Shown here: one piece after another, positions 38,582 to 47,773 of the stretch
Position numbering within the stretch: the stretch's first letter is position 1
How the letters are laid out: each line of letters opens with the position of its first letter
From: Culex pipiens pallens
Taxonomy: Eukaryota; Arthropoda; Insecta; Diptera; Culicidae
DNA: 64,000 bases
Assembly (NCBI RefSeq): GCF_016801865.2
Contig: NC_068938.1
Location: forward strand, 191,723,409 to 191,787,408
Reading direction: 5' to 3'
Translations under genes and position numbers: made by a program
Notes under the pieces: generated by a model
The model's database searches: none
What the model saw: the letters and a program-made list of their open reading frames with translations, nothing else
What the model was told of the DNA's origin: nothing

Positions 38582-41194
38582 ATGGAAACCGGAGTTCGAA
38601 AGAACACGCTGAAGCTCTGCTTCCAGCAAGGCTCGAAGATACCCTCGAATCTCGAGGTTCTGAAGTTTGTTACCGGAACACTGGAACTGGGAGCGGCCGA
38701 TCTCCATTCCGTCTACAAAGACGAGAATGATGGTTCGTTCTACATCAAACTCATGGATGAACCAACCTTTACCGAGTACTGTGGTAGGCTCGAGGAGCTG
38801 TACATGTTCAGGTACGACGACGATTCAAGGTCACCTGTTACCCTCGTGGTGGCCAGTCGAATCTTCCGCTACGTACGCATTTTCAATTTGCCGCCGGAAA
38901 TAGACGACAAGACCATCGCGCAAGTTCTCGGGCAGTTTGGCACCATCCGTCAACACGTGCGAGAGCGTTACTCGCCCGAATGTAACCTCAACATCTTCAA
39001 TGGCGTCCGTGGCGTGCATATGGAGATTGCGAAGGAGATCCCGGCCGGCCTGTTCATCGGACACTTCCGGGCCAGGATATACTACGACGGACTCAAGAAT
39101 CGATGCTTCTTTTGCAAGCAGGAGGGACATGTGTAGGGCGTCCAAATTTCCCGGGTTTTCAATTTCCCGGGAAACGGGAAAAATATTTTGGGAATCCCGG
39201 GAATTTCCGGGATCCCGGGAAATTTTTTAAACAGTCATAAAATCTATGTTTTCATTATATTTGTTATGTTTTTCAAGCTTAAAATCATAGAATTAGCTCA
39301 ATCATATTAATTGGTGATAATCTACACTTCAATCTAAACAAGGACGACAGTTTTTAAATAGCTTAAATGAAATTAAAATAAGTTTTTTGTTCTTTGTTGT
39401 GCTTTGGATTTTATATGAACTACAATGTGATTCAAATTTAATAGACTTATATAAATATTTTTTTTTATACGACATGATCAGAAAAGCTTGATTTTATTTT
39501 AAATATCTTTTTAAAAACAAGAGGCTACAACAAATAAAATAACACCAGTCAATGTAATATTTTAGATAAATTTGAATTTCATGTTTTATATAATAAAAGT
39601 TTATGCAACAAGTGGCAAAAAGAAGATTTTTTCAGCACGAGTCGTACATTTATCGGATAAATCTCGATTACTTTTTCAAAATGTCCTATGTACATAGGAA
39701 ACTCTTGGCGCATTGGTTGTTTTGAAAAAGTAATCTAGAAATACGACAAGTGCTGGAAAAAACAAGTTTTACAACAAGTTGCTTACAACATTTTTTGCAA
39801 TCCCGAATAAACGCCTTTTGAATGGATTTTTTGCAAACATCCATGTGTTAAATAAATTCACCGTTAAAATAAAAAATAAAAAAATAAAAATTTAACTTAT
39901 TGATACTAGTGCTGAAAAGTTCAACTTTCACAAAATAAACTTCTGCCAAAAACAAATTTTACAAATTATCTTTTAGATACTACCGCCAACTATAAAAAAC
40001 AGAAATACAGTCTGTATTGGTAAGGAAATTTTAGAGCAGAAATTGTTTTGCTCTGTTCCTGCTTTAACCAAAGTTATTAAAAACATCATGCAAAAAAAAA
40101 TGGCTAAATAGCTCTTAATTCGTTTCATTTGTCCTGATTTGCCCCACATGCCAGTGTATGATGAAAAATATTTGATTTGATTTTTTCCAAATTTGTAATC
40201 ATATACGTAGATATCTGAATCTTTTAAAAAATATATACAATCAAATAGGAAATATTTAAAGCGCTTGGCATTTTGCTGATCGGTAAACTAAAATTTTAAC
40301 AGTTTTCCCTTATACAAACGCTGATATATGCCGAATACAAATTATAATGCTTCAAAATTATTATCGATTATGAGGTATTCAACTATTCATTTATTTCCAC
40401 AACCATTTTTGAATTTCCAGACCAAAATTTGTTTTTTTTTATTTCGGGAATTCCCGGGACAAATTATAAAAAATCCCGGGATTCGGGAAATCCCGGTTTT
40501 GGAAAAATCCCGGGAAATTTGTCCCGGGAATTCCCGGGATGGACGCACTAGACATGTGAAATCGAATTGTCCCAAACTGGCCAACAGTTCGTCAGGCAGC
40601 GGCGGATCACGGTCCTATAGCACCGTGACCGCCCAGGGGAGGCCTGTTAACGCACCGTACCTTAGCGTGCCGCCGATGACACCCGTCATGGAACGACTCG
40701 TGAAAGCAGTTCAGGAACCAGTCCCAAGCGCTGAAAGAGACAAATCGGCGACCAGCCCACCGGCAGGAGGACAAGGTTTGTCCGGCCCGGCGACTCTGCC
40801 GACGGAAGCAACAGGTACACCAGCAGTCATCGAAGAGCCACAAGTAAGTGCGGAAACTAACCAGCAGCAGGAGTTGGAGAACATGGACACTGGGGATGAG
40901 GGGGGCCATCAGGGTGTGGGTTCGGGTATCGGGGATGAGGGGGGTATTGGGGACCACAACCGGGGTGCGGGTACTGGGAAAGGGGGGGGTCTACTGGGTG
41001 TTAAACGCCCGGCGGAGCCGTCATCGGATCCAGAGGCCAACAGCAGCGAGGGACCAGAGGACAGCACCGGACAGCTTCCGTTCAAGGAAGTCAGCGGAGA
41101 AAAGAAAAACAAAAAATCCAAAAAAGGTAAAAAAGATCAGTCAAAACCTCTCTCAACGATCTCCACGCGGTCGTTGTTGAAACCAGCGAAGTAA
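38582..41194 (+). pseudogene. LINE ORF1 (RNA-binding protein), split by insertion
   Basis: The first part (38582-39133, 184 codons) and second part (40559-41194, 211 codons plus stop) are in phase once the 1417-bp insertion and one 8-bp duplication copy are disregarded, giving about 395 residues. Residues 98-112 (VRIFNLPPEIDDK) fit an RRM-like fold. The CCHC knuckle has C175, C178 and H183 upstream of the insertion and C188 downstream. The second part is rich in Gly, Pro and Ser and ends in a Lys-rich tract. ORF1 proteins coat LINE RNA and act as chaperones in its ribonucleoprotein. As it stands, translation would stop just after the insertion begins, so this copy makes no full ORF1. Confidence 0.85.
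39134..40550. mobile_element. 1417-bp non-autonomous hAT-like element inside LINE ORF1
   Basis: The exact 8-bp duplication GACATGTG flanks it (39126-39133 and 40551-40558). Terminal repeats are TAGGGCGTCC and, inverted, TAGTGCGTCC. An 8-bp duplication with TAG-type ends is the hAT signature. Both ends carry many CCCGGGA/TTCCCGGG words, which could pair with each other. The middle is AT-rich, with a hairpin at 39666-39735 (stems of 16 bp) and a CCTATGTACATAGG palindrome at 39685-39698. No transposase frame is present, so it must have been moved in trans. Confidence 0.88.
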
Positions 41195-41253
41195 GCGTCC
41201 ATAACCTCAACCAAGCACGCGTTGTCTCGCGGAGTAGGTAGTAGTGTAGGAGA

Positions 41254-44200
41254 ATGTTTCTTCGTAGTATATGTACCATCAATATTAACGCAATCAATTC
41301 TTTGCTAAAAAAGTCTCTCTTGAAAGATTTTATTTGGAATTCAGATATTGATATTGTTTTCTTACAAGAAGTTGCCTTTGAAGATTTCGGATTTCTTCCT
41401 TCTCACACTGCGATCGTAAACATTAGCACTGATAACAAAAGCACAGCCATCCTCGTTAGGAAAAATATAAATTTTGACAATGTTCTCATCAATCCGAATG
41501 GTCGATTATCTTCTATTTTAATCGATGATATTAATTTTATTAATGTCTACGCACCTTCTGGGTCCAATTATCGTAATGAACGGAACTCTTTTTTTACTTT
41601 TGATATAATCCCTCATCTATCGTTTACAAAAAAGAACATCATTGTGGGTGATTTTAATTGCATCCTGTTACCATCTGACTCGAACAGTTCAAACAAAAAC
41701 ATCTGCTCTGGATTGCAAAAATTAGTAACATCTTTGAATTTACATGACATAGAACATAAAATTAATCAAAAAACTAATTTCACTTTTATAAGGGGTGATT
41801 CTAAATCGAGACTTGATCGGTTTTATGCACCTTTAGAATTAATAAATAATGTAAGATCGATCAATACTTCTGCTGTGGCGTTTTCTGATCACCACGCAGT
41901 AATTTTGAAATATAAAGTTCCAAATAATATTCCTTTACAAACACGAGGTAGAGGTTATTGGAAAATAAATCCTAGTTTAATTATGAATGAAGAGATTACG
42001 GCTGATTTCAAAACTTTGTTTGAGAATTGGAAAAAGCAAAACATGTACATAAATAATTTTAATTTTTGGTGGAACGATTCAACGAAATCTAGAATAATGA
42101 AATACTTCAAAAGTCAAAGTTTTCTTTTTAATCAGCAAATACATAGAGAAAAAAACTTTTTTTACACTTGTTTAAATGAAATAATTGAAAAACAATCCGT
42201 CGGAGAAAATGTATATAATGAATTATGCTTAGTTAGATCAAAATTATTAGAAATTGAACAAAATAGATTAAATAATTTAAGTTTAAAAACAAGTTCTGGA
42301 TCTATTTTAACTGATGAACGACTTAGTTTATTTCAAATTTCATCTAAAATTAAGAATCAAACTGAAAATTATAGTTTTAAGCTTAGAATTAACGGTGAGA
42401 TTACGAATGAACATTGCAGATTAAAACAATTTATTACTTCACATTTCAATTCAATTTTTGCAGCTGATAACAGTGATCAAAATAATGATAATGTTCTCAG
42501 TCATGTTCACAAAAAACTTTCAGTCCAAGATCAAATGAGTCTTTCTAAACCGATTGATAAAGATGAATTAATTTTTGTTCTCAAAGAAGTCGCTAAAAAG
42601 AAAACGCCAGGGCCAGATGGTCTTACATATGAATTTTACTCTCACTTTTCAGATATTTTATTAGATGATTTAGTTATTTTATTTAATAGTTATCTTGTAG
42701 ATGGCGTCAATCCATCTAGAGATTTCAAAAAAGGTATAATATCTTTGATTCCAAAAAAAGGTTGTGACCAATACGAAATTTCTAATAAGCGTCCAATCAG
42801 CTTGTTAAATAGTGATTATAAGCTTTTTACAAAAATTTTAGCAAATCGTTTAAAACCATTGATGAAAAAGATAATTGGGCCCGGTCAAACTGCATGTAAC
42901 ATAGATAAATCATGTGTTGATAATCTTAAAACTCTTCGTAACATCATAATTCGTGCAGGACAAACCAAAAGGTTTAAAGGACTTTTGCTGAGTTTGGATT
43001 TAGAAAAAGCTTTCGATAAAGTAAACCATTCTTTCTTGTGGGACGTGCTAAAGAAATTTGATTTTCCGGAACCATTCATCAACTGTTTAAAAAATTTATA
43101 CAAAGAAGCGACATCGAAAATACTCTTTAATGGTTTTTTAACCGACTCCATCGAAATTAAATCATCCGTACGTCAAGGTTGTCCATTAAGTATGGCCCTT
43201 TTCGTATTGTACATCGAGCCATTGATACGTTTGATTAGTGATAATGTTAGAGGTTGTTTCATTGCTGATACCTTTATTAAGGTAATAGCATATGCAGATG
43301 ATCTCAACATTTTCATTCTCAATGATCATGAGTTCGATACGGTACTGGAGATGATCAATTATTTTAGTATATACTCTAAAATAAAACTGAACGTTAACAA
43401 ATCGCACTTTATGCGGTTAAATAACTGTGTCTCCGGTCCGCATTTAATCCCGGAAAAGGACGCATTAAAAATACTAGGAGTTTATTTTGAAAATTCTTTT
43501 TCTCGAACTGTTAAATTAAATTATGATTCTGTTATACAAAAATTAAAACATTGTTTAAAATTGCATTCTTCGCGTCATTTGAATTTGATACAAAAAATTT
43601 GGATATTAAATACATTTATACTTTCAAAGATTTGGTATTTGGCTCAAGTTTTTCCGCCAAATAAAGTGCATATTGCTCAAATATATTCAAGTTGTTCGAT
43701 GTTTTTATGGAATAACCACTTTTTTACTGTAACGCGTAATCAGATGTTCTTAGATGTAAGTGATGGAGGTTTAGGATTAGTAGATGTAGATTTGAAATCG
43801 AAAGCTTTATTTATAAAAAATATTTTATTCTCTTATCCTGATGCTGATGACCCTATGGACCGTTTCATGATGGCACAATGTCAAAATACTTCTCTAACAA
43901 AAGCAACACGAGAATGGCTGAGCGAAGTTTCGCGTATTGCTCTATATCAAGATTTAATAACAACTAAGTCAATTTATAGATTTCTACAATCAGAAAAAAT
44001 ATTTGTACCAAAAGTGGTTCAAGAAAACCCTGATCTTGATTGGAAGCTTATTTGGGAAAACATTAGTAGTAATTTTTTGACATCAAATTCAAGAGAGGCT
44101 CTTTTCTTAGTAATGAATGACGTCATTTGTACAAAATCTAAGCAGTTTAGAAATAACGTTAGAGGTGTAGAAAACAATATTTGTGATTTTTGTAATTCTA

Positions 44201-44511
44201 TCGATACTACGGAGCATAGGATAAAATATTGTACAGGATCAGTAATTATTTGGATTTGGCTAAAGAATGTACTCAATGTAAAATTAAAAATTATGATCGA
44301 TGATCCTGAAGAAATATTAGCAACGGATATTGATAGTAAGGATAGTAGATTGAAGGCAGCACTTTTTCTAATAGGCGAGGTAATTAGTTTTAACTTAAAG
44401 CATTATGGTACACCAAGTTTAGGTAAATTTGAGCAATCTTTGCGAGATACACGATGGAACAACAAAAAACTTGTTAAAACACAATTTTGTAATTTTCTAA
44501 ACATACTTTGA
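41254..44511 (+). CDS. LINE ORF2: endonuclease and reverse transcriptase
   Basis: An intact frame of 1085 residues; the ATG at 41254 is the first after an in-frame TAG at 41242. The N-terminal AP-type endonuclease shows QE (38-39), VGDFN (131-135), SRLDRFY (185-191) and SDHH (211-214). The reverse transcriptase shows KTPGPDG (450-456), the catalytic D582 in SLDLEKAFDKV, SVRQGCPLS (638-646) and YADD (680-683). A C-terminal knuckle has C977, C980, H988 and C993. This order is that of L1/Tx1-clade ORF2, which nicks DNA and copies its own RNA at the nick (target-primed reverse transcription), in the nucleus. All key motifs are present, so it could be active although its ORF1 is broken. Codon use is AT-rich, unlike the GC-richer ORF1. 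Clade placement rests on motifs, not on a tree. Confidence 0.92.
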   Translation: MFLRSICTININAINSLLKKSLLKDFIWNSDIDIVFLQEVAFEDFGFLPSHTAIVNISTDNKSTAILVRKNINFDNVLINPNGRLSSILIDDINFINVYAPSGSNYRNERNSFFTFDIIPHLSFTKKNIIVGDFNCILLPSDSNSSNKNICSGLQKLVTSLNLHDIEHKINQKTNFTFIRGDSKSRLDRFYAPLELINNVRSINTSAVAFSDHHAVILKYKVPNNIPLQTRGRGYWKINPSLIMNEEITADFKTLFENWKKQNMYINNFNFWWNDSTKSRIMKYFKSQSFLFNQQIHREKNFFYTCLNEIIEKQSVGENVYNELCLVRSKLLEIEQNRLNNLSLKTSSGSILTDERLSLFQISSKIKNQTENYSFKLRINGEITNEHCRLKQFITSHFNSIFAADNSDQNNDNVLSHVHKKLSVQDQMSLSKPIDKDELIFVLKEVAKKKTPGPDGLTYEFYSHFSDILLDDLVILFNSYLVDGVNPSRDFKKGIISLIPKKGCDQYEISNKRPISLLNSDYKLFTKILANRLKPLMKKIIGPGQTACNIDKSCVDNLKTLRNIIIRAGQTKRFKGLLLSLDLEKAFDKVNHSFLWDVLKKFDFPEPFINCLKNLYKEATSKILFNGFLTDSIEIKSSVRQGCPLSMALFVLYIEPLIRLISDNVRGCFIADTFIKVIAYADDLNIFILNDHEFDTVLEMINYFSIYSKIKLNVNKSHFMRLNNCVSGPHLIPEKDALKILGVYFENSFSRTVKLNYDSVIQKLKHCLKLHSSRHLNLIQKIWILNTFILSKIWYLAQVFPPNKVHIAQIYSSCSMFLWNNHFFTVTRNQMFLDVSDGGLGLVDVDLKSKALFIKNILFSYPDADDPMDRFMMAQCQNTSLTKATREWLSEVSRIALYQDLITTKSIYRFLQSEKIFVPKVVQENPDLDWKLIWENISSNFLTSNSREALFLVMNDVICTKSKQFRNNVRGVENNICDFCNSIDTTEHRIKYCTGSVIIWIWLKNVLNVKLKIMIDDPEEILATDIDSKDSRLKAALFLIGEVISFNLKHYGTPSLGKFEQSLRDTRWNNKKLVKTQFCNFLNIL

Positions 44512-44543
44512 GGTTATGGACAGAGTGTATATTTTGGATTTTC

Positions 44544-44563
44544 AATAAAGAACAGTTAATTTG

Positions 44564-44608
<45 letters not shown>
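44544..44608 (+). terminator. LINE poly(A) signal and A-tail
   Basis: AATAAA at 44544-44549 lies 15 bp before an uninterrupted run of 45 A (44564-44608). An A-run this long and pure is expected to decay quickly, which points to a recent insertion. Confidence 0.85.
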
Positions 44609-44611
<3 letters not shown>

Positions 44612-45039
44612 TGGTTTGGGGAGTCGAGATGTTGATACGGAGCTTTCACGAGCGCGCTCGGTGTGGTTACAAGAGGGCTTTTAGGAAGAGTAACTTTTTG
44701 AGGGAGAGGGGAGGGAAGGTGGGAAAAGTCGACCAAATCGCGTGAACAGAATGGGAGTTTATCTCTTGCGAGAAGGAATTAGGCCCTGTTTGGTTAGTGA
44801 AATCGAAACTGTTTGATAAGCTGTTGATGAGCAGGTTGAAGAGATTCTCGGAGAAGCTGATGAATTGTTTTGGAGTAGTTTCAGTCAGAGCTATCAGAGA
44901 AGTTTTTGATGAGATTGTTTTATTTCACTTTTAGTCTCAACTAGTTTCAACAAAATAGAACACACTAGTTATTTGTTGTTTGTATTGAATCTTTTCAATC
45001 AACAGAGTTTGAAAAAAATATTGAAGATTTTCTAATTTG
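44609..45039. other. Non-coding DNA right of the LINE
   Basis: Balanced-GC for about 280 bp, probably continuous before the insertion with the island ending near 38500, then AT-rich. No gene seen. Confidence 0.45.
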
Positions 45040-45190
45040 CCTAATCAGGATCACCTGAAAAGTATTGAGCCGCATTTACAGAGTAGATTCTGTGAACCTA
45101 TTCACTTTTCTTTTCATATGTCATCTCCCTTAAGATTTCCAGATCAGGTCCAAATTCTCTGAGTACTTGCCTTCTTTGCTTTCCTCCACT
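45040..45190 (-). mobile_element. Decayed relative of the SINE body at 24252-24492
   Basis: Phrases occur in the same order as in the SINE: 'agtattgagccgcatttac' against 'agtatcggggccggcatttac', then 'catctcccttaag' against 'cgcctccctaagg', 'caggtcc' against 'aaggtcc', and 'cttgccttctttgctttcc' against 'ctaccttccctttac'. The tRNA head is not recognisable. This is an old copy of the same or a related family. Confidence 0.55.
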
Positions 45191-45922
45191 TCTCTAATTC
45201 TTAATGCTCATTTATGGAAAAAGGTTTTTTTATTGTGATTTTTTTTCTGGGCCGTTTGGGGTACATTTTAGAATCAGTTTTTAACAAAACATACTTCGAA
45301 ACATTTTCAAAAATATTGCAGCTTTTTTTTAACAAGTTGATACAAAATTATATGTACCTTTTTATAAGTCGAATACATTCTAAATTAACATAAAGTAGAA
45401 AGGAACGCAATCCCTTTATTTCTGATGACATCAGATTTGGTATAAAAATATTCAAAGAATAAAATATGAACAAATTTGAATATAATTCTTCTTTCCTACA
45501 AACATTTATCAAGACTAACATTTCAAATAGGTGTAATTTTGCATATTTGGCCCTTTTGAAATGTTTGTCTTGATTCCAAAATATTTAGAATTTTTTTTTC
45601 GAAGGGATCATACATGTTTTGTCAATACTTCTCTATGAGTCAAAAGTTGTCTCCTCTAAAATAAGAAAAAATCTTGAAAATCAAAAAATACGGATTTTGT
45701 GAATTTAAATTTTCGAAAAAAAAAAAATTATGAAAAGATAAGCAATTTTCTCTTTTTCTTCCGTGTGCCCATTTTTTTCTGAATAGTCCTCATCAATACC
45801 TACAACTGCCAATGACTCTAAATTGCCAAAGCTTGAACCAAATAAACATATATAAATAAAATACATTTTCGGATTTGGTGAAAAAAATTTCATAATAGTA
45901 GAAAAATAATCAAAGATAATTT
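45191..45922. other. AT-rich DNA with a small hairpin
   Basis: No gene. A 67-bp hairpin lies at 45508-45574, listed separately; the rest is AT-rich with T-runs. Confidence 0.5.
45508..45574. repeat. 67-bp hairpin, 20-bp stems
   Basis: The left stem 'atcaagactaacatttcaaa' pairs with the right stem 'tttgaaatgtttgtcttgat' with one mismatch, around a 27-bp loop. It may be the core of a small MITE; outer limits are not clear. Confidence 0.7.
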
Positions 45923-46989
45923 GGGTCATTCTTGGTCAACTGGGTACACTTTTGGATTCGACCTTCTCCAATTTGGACCAAACTTTGAGGGAACATTCAT
46001 ATATCGATTGTTACCAAAAATTTCAAGTTTGGTGCTGATTGGACTACCCTCTATTTTTGGCACCGCCCTCTTTTTTTGACGATTTTCTAAAAAATGTATC
46101 TATTCTTTTGATCATAACTTTAAAATTATTTGAGCAAAAGACTTTCGACACGATGCATTTAATAAAAAAATGGCCGTGGAATTCGATTAAAATATTATTT
46201 TAACCCTTAAATGCCCACTAATATTATATTTTAACGTTTTAAGTATAAAAAATCAGTTTTGGCCAATTTCTTATATTTTTATTTGCTTTATTTTATTACC
46301 ATCGTGTTTCCCGGACAATTTTACACAATAATCAATGCAAACCTCAAACTAAAATAAACTATTGGTGAGATACAACAATTTTACCGAAAAAAAGTTTGAT
46401 TTTTCGCAGCACTCTGTCTTATGAATTCAAGTTCGAAATAAGTTTCTCACATACAAAAACCGAACTATGCGGGGTTCATAATTTTTTGTTGAAAAGTACA
46501 CCATGTACATCCAAGTGCTGTGCAAAATCAAACTTTTTTCAGTGAAATCGCTGCATCTCGCCAATAGCTCATTTTAGTTTGAAGTTTACATTGATTAATA
46601 TGTAAAATTGTCCGGGGAACACGATGGTGATAAAATAAATTAAATAAAAATATAAGGAATTGGTCAAAACTGAATTTTAATACTGAAAACCTTAATATAT
46701 TATTAGTGGGCATTTAAGGATTAAAATTATATTTTTATCGAATTCCATGGCCAATTTTCTATAAAATGCGACGTGTAGAAAGTCTTTTGCTAAAATAGTT
46801 TCAAAGTTATGATTAAAGAAAAAAAGTGTTTTAGAAAATCGGCAAAAAAGAGGGCGGTGCCAAAAATAGACGAATGGTCCAGTCAGCACCAAACTTGAGA
46901 TTTCTGTTAACTATCGATAGATGACGTTTCCTCCAAGTTTGGTCCAAATCGGAGAAAGTCGAATTTAAAAGTGTGCCCAGCTGACCCAT
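45923..46989. mobile_element. Long palindromic element 5 (TGGGTCATTC ends)
   Basis: The left arm starts 'gggtcattcttggtcaactg' and the right arm ends in the inverse of 'gggtcagctgggcac'. Arms of about 480-490 bp enclose a spacer near 46417-46510. The arms are more diverged than in element 2. Shared words with element 2 include the end TGGGTCATTC and, inside, 'ccatcgtgtt' followed by a CCCGG-type word and 'caattttaca' (near 46300). No coding frame. Confidence 0.85.
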
Positions 46990-47572
46990 TTACAACAAAA
47001 ATAAATGAAAAATAAAATGTTAATATTTTGAAAATTATACCATATTTTTAAAACTATTTAAGCATTTTTTAAAGAATTCACTCTCAATCTGTTTATGTTA
47101 GCTTGATGTTTTACATTGTTTCAATAGATTTTTTTCAAATTATTTTTTCAAAAAAAAATCAAAAATTCAAGAAAAAAAGAAAAACTAAATTTCATTTTTT
47201 AACAAGCACACTTGAAAAAAATGTTCATTATAAAATTGTTATTTTTTTTTTCATTTTAAAAGAAATATTCTAAAAATAATATTCAACATGAAACTCATGT
47301 TATAAAAACAGATAAAACCAGAAAAAAGATTTAAAAGGTAGCAAACATGTGTTTGAAGGCAGATTTTTCTCATTCAATTAAATCTGTTTATTAAAAAAAC
47401 GCATTTCTTTTTTCACTACTGTTATATCCAAACCAATTCGATTGCAGTAGTTTAAAAAAATCGAGAATATGCAGGATTTTTTAAATTTTACCTAATTCAG
47501 TTTTATTGGCGAAGAGTAGTACAAATTAATAAAAAAAAACTTGAAATGTCTACTGCCCATATTTTTAAGCTA
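46990..47572. other. AT-rich non-coding DNA
   Basis: Homopolymer-rich, AT-rich sequence with no recognised feature. Confidence 0.5.
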
Positions 47573-47773
47573 CACAGCAAAAAAAAGTTGAATTTTGGAA
47601 TGTTGAATATAACCTCTTTTTTGAGTAATCTTACCTAAAAAATGTGTTAAAATGTGAACCTAATGAATTTTCACCAGAAACTGATGAAAATTCATCATTT
47701 TATGATTTTATATTAAACATTTTTTGACGCAAAATCTGTCACCATTTCCTGATGATCATAATTGATTTCTGGG
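47573..47773 (-). mobile_element. MITE of the CACAG family, TA duplication
   Basis: TA (47571-47572) is followed by CACAGCAAAAAAAAGTTGAA. The right end is CTGGG (a decayed CTGTG) followed by TA. Internal words match the inverse of 33167-33393: 'gttgaattttgga', 'aatgaattttca' and 'aaaatctgtcaccatttcc'. It is the same family in opposite orientation. Confidence 0.75.

Larger units (their letters stand above)
38505..44608 (+). mobile_element. Near-complete L1/Tx1-type LINE, ORF1 split by a hAT-like element
   Basis: Order: leader (38505?-38581), ORF1 (38582-41194, interrupted), a 59-bp gap, ORF2 (41254-44511, intact), a 3' region of about 52 bp with AATAAA at 44544, and 45 uninterrupted A residues (44564-44608). 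The 5' end is uncertain. The sequence 'aaaaaaaagc' before 38505 and at the end of the A-run could be the target duplication, but it is too simple to prove it. Without the 1417-bp insertion and its duplicated 8 bp the element is about 4.7 kb. The long pure A-tail and open ORF2 suggest a recent insertion. Confidence 0.85.

Noticed and set aside
19873..47000. Palindromes as assembly artefacts
   Set aside because: Arms are diverged by substitutions and indels and two independent copies of one family exist, so they are real inverted sequences, although the most identical arms (22773-25371) merit long-read confirmation.
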